Below are positions 6,400-8,198 of a stretch of DNA of 8,198 bases, one piece after another. The notes beneath the pieces are model-generated. The model saw nothing but the letters and a program-made list of their open reading frames with translations, had not been told where the DNA came from and did no database searches. The translations under genes and the position numbers were made by a program. Source of the stretch: Sporichthyaceae bacterium (GTDB taxonomy: Bacteria > Actinomycetota > Actinomycetes > JACCUZ01); contig JACCUZ010000166.1 of NCBI GenBank assembly GCA_013698395.1, positions 1 to 8,198 on the forward strand. The letters are read 5' to 3'. Every line of letters starts with the position of its first letter. The stretch's first letter is position 1.

Positions 6400-6896
6400 T
6401 GGACGCGGGACGGCGCCTGTTGCTCCTGGTCGCTGCTGCCATCACCGGGGATGAAGACGTCGTCCACGGAGATGTTGACCTCGACGACATCGAGCCCGGT
6501 CATGCGCTCGATCGAGATGATGACATTACGGCGGATCGACTTCGCCAGTTCGACGATGCTCACCCCATAGTCCACCACGACATCAAGGTCGACCGCCGCC
6601 TGCGTCTCGCCGACCTCGACGGAGACACCCTGCGCCACGGCAGGTCCCGAGGAGCCAGGTATGCGCTGCTTGATCTGGCCGAACGCGCGGGCGGAGCCAC
6701 GGCCGAGGTCGTGCACCCCGGAGACCTCGCGCGTTGCGATCCCGGCGATCTTGCTTACTACCACATCAGCGATGCTTGTGCGCCCGTGGCTCGTCTCGAG
6801 AGCGCCGCCGCCGCGCTGGCTCAGGTCGATGGCGGTCCGCTGCGGATCTGGTTGCTGGGTGCTCTGGGTGGCTTCTTCGGTGGCTGGCTTCGACAT
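6396..6896 (-). CDS. Asp23/Gls24 family envelope stress protein (copy 1)
   Basis: This 166-residue protein is the first gene of the operon. The start ATG 6894-6896 is preceded by AAAGGAG with ten bases between, the best ribosome site in the operon; the open frame runs up to 7061 but nothing supports an earlier start. After a polar tail of about 35 residues rich in T, Q and P comes the full Asp23 domain: GRTSIADVVVSKIAGIATRE, VSGVHDLGRG, VSVEVGETQAAVDLDVVVDY, then ELAKSIRRNVIISIERMTGL and VVEVNISVDDVFIPG, ending in a polar tail. Asp23 is an abundant, alkali-induced, membrane-associated protein in staphylococci; in actinobacteria the family is linked to envelope stress. Here it would be tethered by the two- and multi-helix proteins encoded downstream. 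Confidence 0.9.
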   Translation of the reverse strand: MSKPATEEATQSTQQPDPQRTAIDLSQRGGGALETSHGRTSIADVVVSKIAGIATREVSGVHDLGRGSARAFGQIKQRIPGSSGPAVAQGVSVEVGETQAAVDLDVVVDYGVSIVELAKSIRRNVIISIERMTGLDVVEVNISVDDVFIPGDGSSDQEQQAPSRVQ

Positions 6897-7235
6897 CAGC
6901 TTCGCGCTCCTTTGCATCGGGCACCGCGCCGCGTGATCGGCGGGTAACGGTGAGCGGCCCCTACCCAAACCTGTCGGAGGCAAGCGCCGCGCGCCGGGTC
7001 GACTCTCCAGCGTTAGGCGCGAGTGATCTCGCCTGGCCTTCTGCCCCTTGCGGATCGCCACGCCGATGCCGCGCTCAGCCCCCCGGTGGGCTGGTAGGCG
7101 CGATCGAAAAGGAGGTTGTTTGGCCCAGGGTCACACCTCTCCGAAGTATGCCGCAACTCACCCGACAACCTGCGCACAGCGGTCACTCTGCGCCCGCGTT
7201 ATCGCAGGTCACAGCACACCGTTTAGCGGGTACGC
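6897..7235. other. Leader region between the asp23 operon and the right att repeat
   Basis: No convincing gene lies in these 339 bp. It holds the asp23 ribosome site (AAAGGAG on the minus strand, 6907-6913), the candidate SigF-like promoter, an orphan AAAAGGAGG on the plus strand (7107-7115) with no suitably spaced start codon, and three GGTCAC copies at 7129-7134, 7181-7186 and 7207-7212. It forms the right inner end of the putative element, where accessory recombination sites would be expected. Confidence 0.55.
6962..6985 (-). promoter_or_regulatory. Candidate SigF/SigB-type promoter of the asp23 operon
   Basis: On the minus strand GCTT (6985-6982) is followed after 15 nt by GGGTA (6966-6962), close to the actinobacterial SigF form GTTT-N15-17-GGGTA, with one -35 mismatch. 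It ends about 66 bp before the asp23 start. A general-stress sigma factor would suit an envelope-stress operon, but short motifs of this kind arise by chance. Confidence 0.3.
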
Positions 7236-7315
7236 TCCCAAGATGCCGGGGGAGCCGATGCGGGTCCAGCCGTCCCGTGCTAGGCGGGTGACCAGCGAGG
7301 ACGCGTCCGACTAGG
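7236..7315 (+). repeat. Right att-like direct repeat (attR), orphan prim-pol 3' end
   Basis: The segment repeats the last 26 codons of the prim-pol gene, here without the rest of the gene. It reads PKMPGEPMRVQPSR, then ARRVTSEDASD and a TAG at 7312-7314. The frame is intact and the amino-acid changes against the left copy are mild (K/R, G/S, N/D, T/A, A/S, E/D), so it is a once-functional gene end. It is probably the host's original 3' end, cut off when the element inserted. It lies 12 bp before the convergent ABM-like gene. Confidence 0.8.
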
Positions 7316-7326
7316 CGAAGTCGCGA

Positions 7327-7629
7327 TCACCTTCCGGTGACGTCAAAGATCGAGACGTCGAAGCGCTCGACGCTCGCGATCTCGCCGCTGCTGGCGCTGG
7401 CCGCCTTGGCCCGGACCTGGTTGGCCTGCTCCTCGGACGCGCGCATGGCGTCCTCGCTGTCCCACAAGGTGATCGCGATCGTCTTGCCGCTGGCTCGGTC
7501 CACCAAGGCGATGATTCCCCGGTTCCCGTCCATCTCCTTCACCTTGGGCGCGATCTCCGTCTGGAGGATCTGCTCACCCTCGGCGAACTTGTCGGCCGGG
7601 CTCTGCAACGTGCTGACGCGTGCGTGCAT
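7327..7629 (-). CDS. ABM-like / dimeric alpha-beta barrel domain protein
   Basis: This 100-residue protein starts at ATG 7627-7629 with GAGAGG eight bases before it; the open frame extends to 7716 but without support. The pattern HARVSTLQSPADKF, then a helix with GEQILQTEIAPKVKEM, the strand GNRGIIALVDRASGKTIAI, LWDSEDAMRASEEQANQVR and a last strand VERFDVSIFDV is that of a single ferredoxin-like ABM or stress-responsive barrel domain. Such proteins usually dimerise; they include small monooxygenases and heme-related enzymes, but many have no known reaction and no specific active-site residue is obvious here. It is divergent from the cupin gene. It would originally have been the convergent neighbour of the prim-pol gene. 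Confidence 0.72.
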   Translation of the reverse strand: MHARVSTLQSPADKFAEGEQILQTEIAPKVKEMDGNRGIIALVDRASGKTIAITLWDSEDAMRASEEQANQVRAKAASASSGEIASVERFDVSIFDVTGR

Positions 7630-7909
7630 GGCGGTTTCCTCTCTGTCCACGGCACTTTTCTTGCAGCGTCGTCCTGTCCGGGCGGGGGCGCAATAGGCAA
7701 ATTTCGGCCGCCGCATAGCTGCTCCGCTGTGCCCAAGTCACGGCGAAACCGCCACCGCCGTACGGCAGGCGCCGCCCGATCGGGACGTTTCACCGTGATC
7801 CGGGCACGGCGTGGGTGCGCCCTTGGCGCGGGCTAGTCACATCGGGTCATTGCCCGACAGCGGCGCCAGGCGCAACGTGAGAGCGACCGGACCAGTCGAG
7901 GAGGCCCCG

Positions 7910-8198
7910 ATGTCCAGAACGCGCAAGCTGATCCGTAGTCCACTGTTGGTCTTGGCTTTCACCGTCGCGTTCGCGGGCACGGCGCTCGCGACGCACGCGG
8001 CCGGCTTTCACCCGATGCTCCTGGCCCGCGGAACGCTGAGCGAATCGCTGCACTACAACACCGGCGAGGTCAAGTTTCAGACGAAGGGGCCCGTGGACTT
8101 CGTTCATGTGACGTTGACCATTGACCCGCTGGGAACCTCCCGTTGGCACTCGCATCCCGGCGTCGTCCTCATCACCTTGAAGTCGGGCACACTGACCC
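7910..8198 (+). CDS. Exported cupin domain protein (3' partial)
   Basis: A strong ribosome site GAGGAGG (7898-7904) stands five bases before ATG 7910, and the frame is open to the window end (96 codons seen). The first 30 or so residues form a signal peptide: basic SRTRK, hydrophobic PLLVLAFTVAFAGTALA, then a small-residue end near THAAG. The following GTLSESLHYNTGEVKFQT and W79-H80-S-H82-PG with VVLITLKSGTLT correspond to cupin motif 1, whose histidines usually bind a metal ion. The usual glutamate of the motif is not evident. The second cupin motif lies beyond the window. Cupins of this exported type bind small ligands or metals; substrate cannot be told. Confidence 0.82.
   Translation, partial: MSRTRKLIRSPLLVLAFTVAFAGTALATHAAGFHPMLLARGTLSESLHYNTGEVKFQTKGPVDFVHVTLTIDPLGTSRWHSHPGVVLITLKSGTLT

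Larger units (their letters stand above)
2330..7271. mobile_element. Putative integrated element in the 3' end of the prim-pol gene
   Basis: The segment is bounded by direct repeats of the prim-pol 3' end (2330-2409 and 7236-7315, offset 4906 bp). A tyrosine recombinase gene sits just inside the left repeat, and the cargo is a frameshifted remnant plus an intact Asp23-type operon. Tyrosine recombinases often insert in the 3' end of a gene and rebuild it with sequence carried by the element, which matches this layout. The integrase is frameshifted, so the element is probably fixed. Limits are drawn to the end of the 36-bp identical block on the right; the exact crossover is unknown. A duplication by homologous recombination between two prim-pol genes is the main alternative. 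Confidence 0.72.

Noticed and set aside
7107..7226. Small gene after the perfect AAAAGGAGG on the plus strand
   Set aside because: The only near start is a TTG directly abutting the ribosome site, and the 36-codon frame that follows shows no recognisable protein pattern.
7236..7315. tRNA gene as the att site
   Set aside because: No cloverleaf-like sequence is visible at either repeat; the repeated sequence is a protein gene end in an intact frame.
7847..8155. Minus-strand 102-residue open frame
   Set aside because: It is antisense to the cupin gene, which has a strong ribosome site, signal peptide and cupin motif.

Overview
The window is high-GC DNA with gene families, small translationally coupled operons and GTG/TTG starts typical of an actinobacterium. 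I cannot place it to genus. Only the two window edges carry truncated genes: a PAP2 phosphatase on the left and a secreted cupin protein on the right.

Left part (1-2408): the end of a PAP2-family membrane phosphatase gene runs 156 bp into the 3' end of a convergent msrB (methionine sulfoxide reductase B). msrB is divergent from a stand-alone LigD-type primase-polymerase gene. The msrB/prim-pol gap holds a 24-nt inverted repeat followed by three tandem 21-bp repeats.

Middle part (about 2330-7271): this looks like a small integrated element of about 4.9 kb. The last 80 bp of the prim-pol gene (2330-2409) recur at 7236-7315 in the same orientation, both ending at an in-frame TAG, with 71 of 80 positions identical and the first 36 identical without a break. 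A tyrosine recombinase gene starts 6 bp after the prim-pol stop, just inside the left repeat. This is the layout expected of an integrase-driven element that inserts in the 3' end of a gene and restores it, but here the target is a protein gene rather than a tRNA gene. The integrase is broken by frameshifts. It is followed by a heavily frameshifted open-frame remnant.

The rest of the element is an intact seven-gene minus-strand operon of the Asp23/Gls24 alkaline-shock/envelope-stress type: asp23 copy 1, a short Asp23-like protein, an HPD-motif mini-protein, a DUF2273-like membrane protein, asp23 copy 2, a DUF6286-like membrane protein and an AmaP-like membrane anchor. All junctions but one are 4-nt stop/start overlaps, so the products are probably made together and may form a membrane-tethered assembly. 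A candidate SigF/SigB-like promoter lies about 66 bp upstream.

Right part (7327-8198): a 100-residue ABM-like/dimeric alpha-beta barrel protein on the minus strand, then a divergent exported cupin protein. Removing the element would place the prim-pol stop 12 bp from the convergent end of the ABM-like gene, which gives a testable ancestral arrangement.
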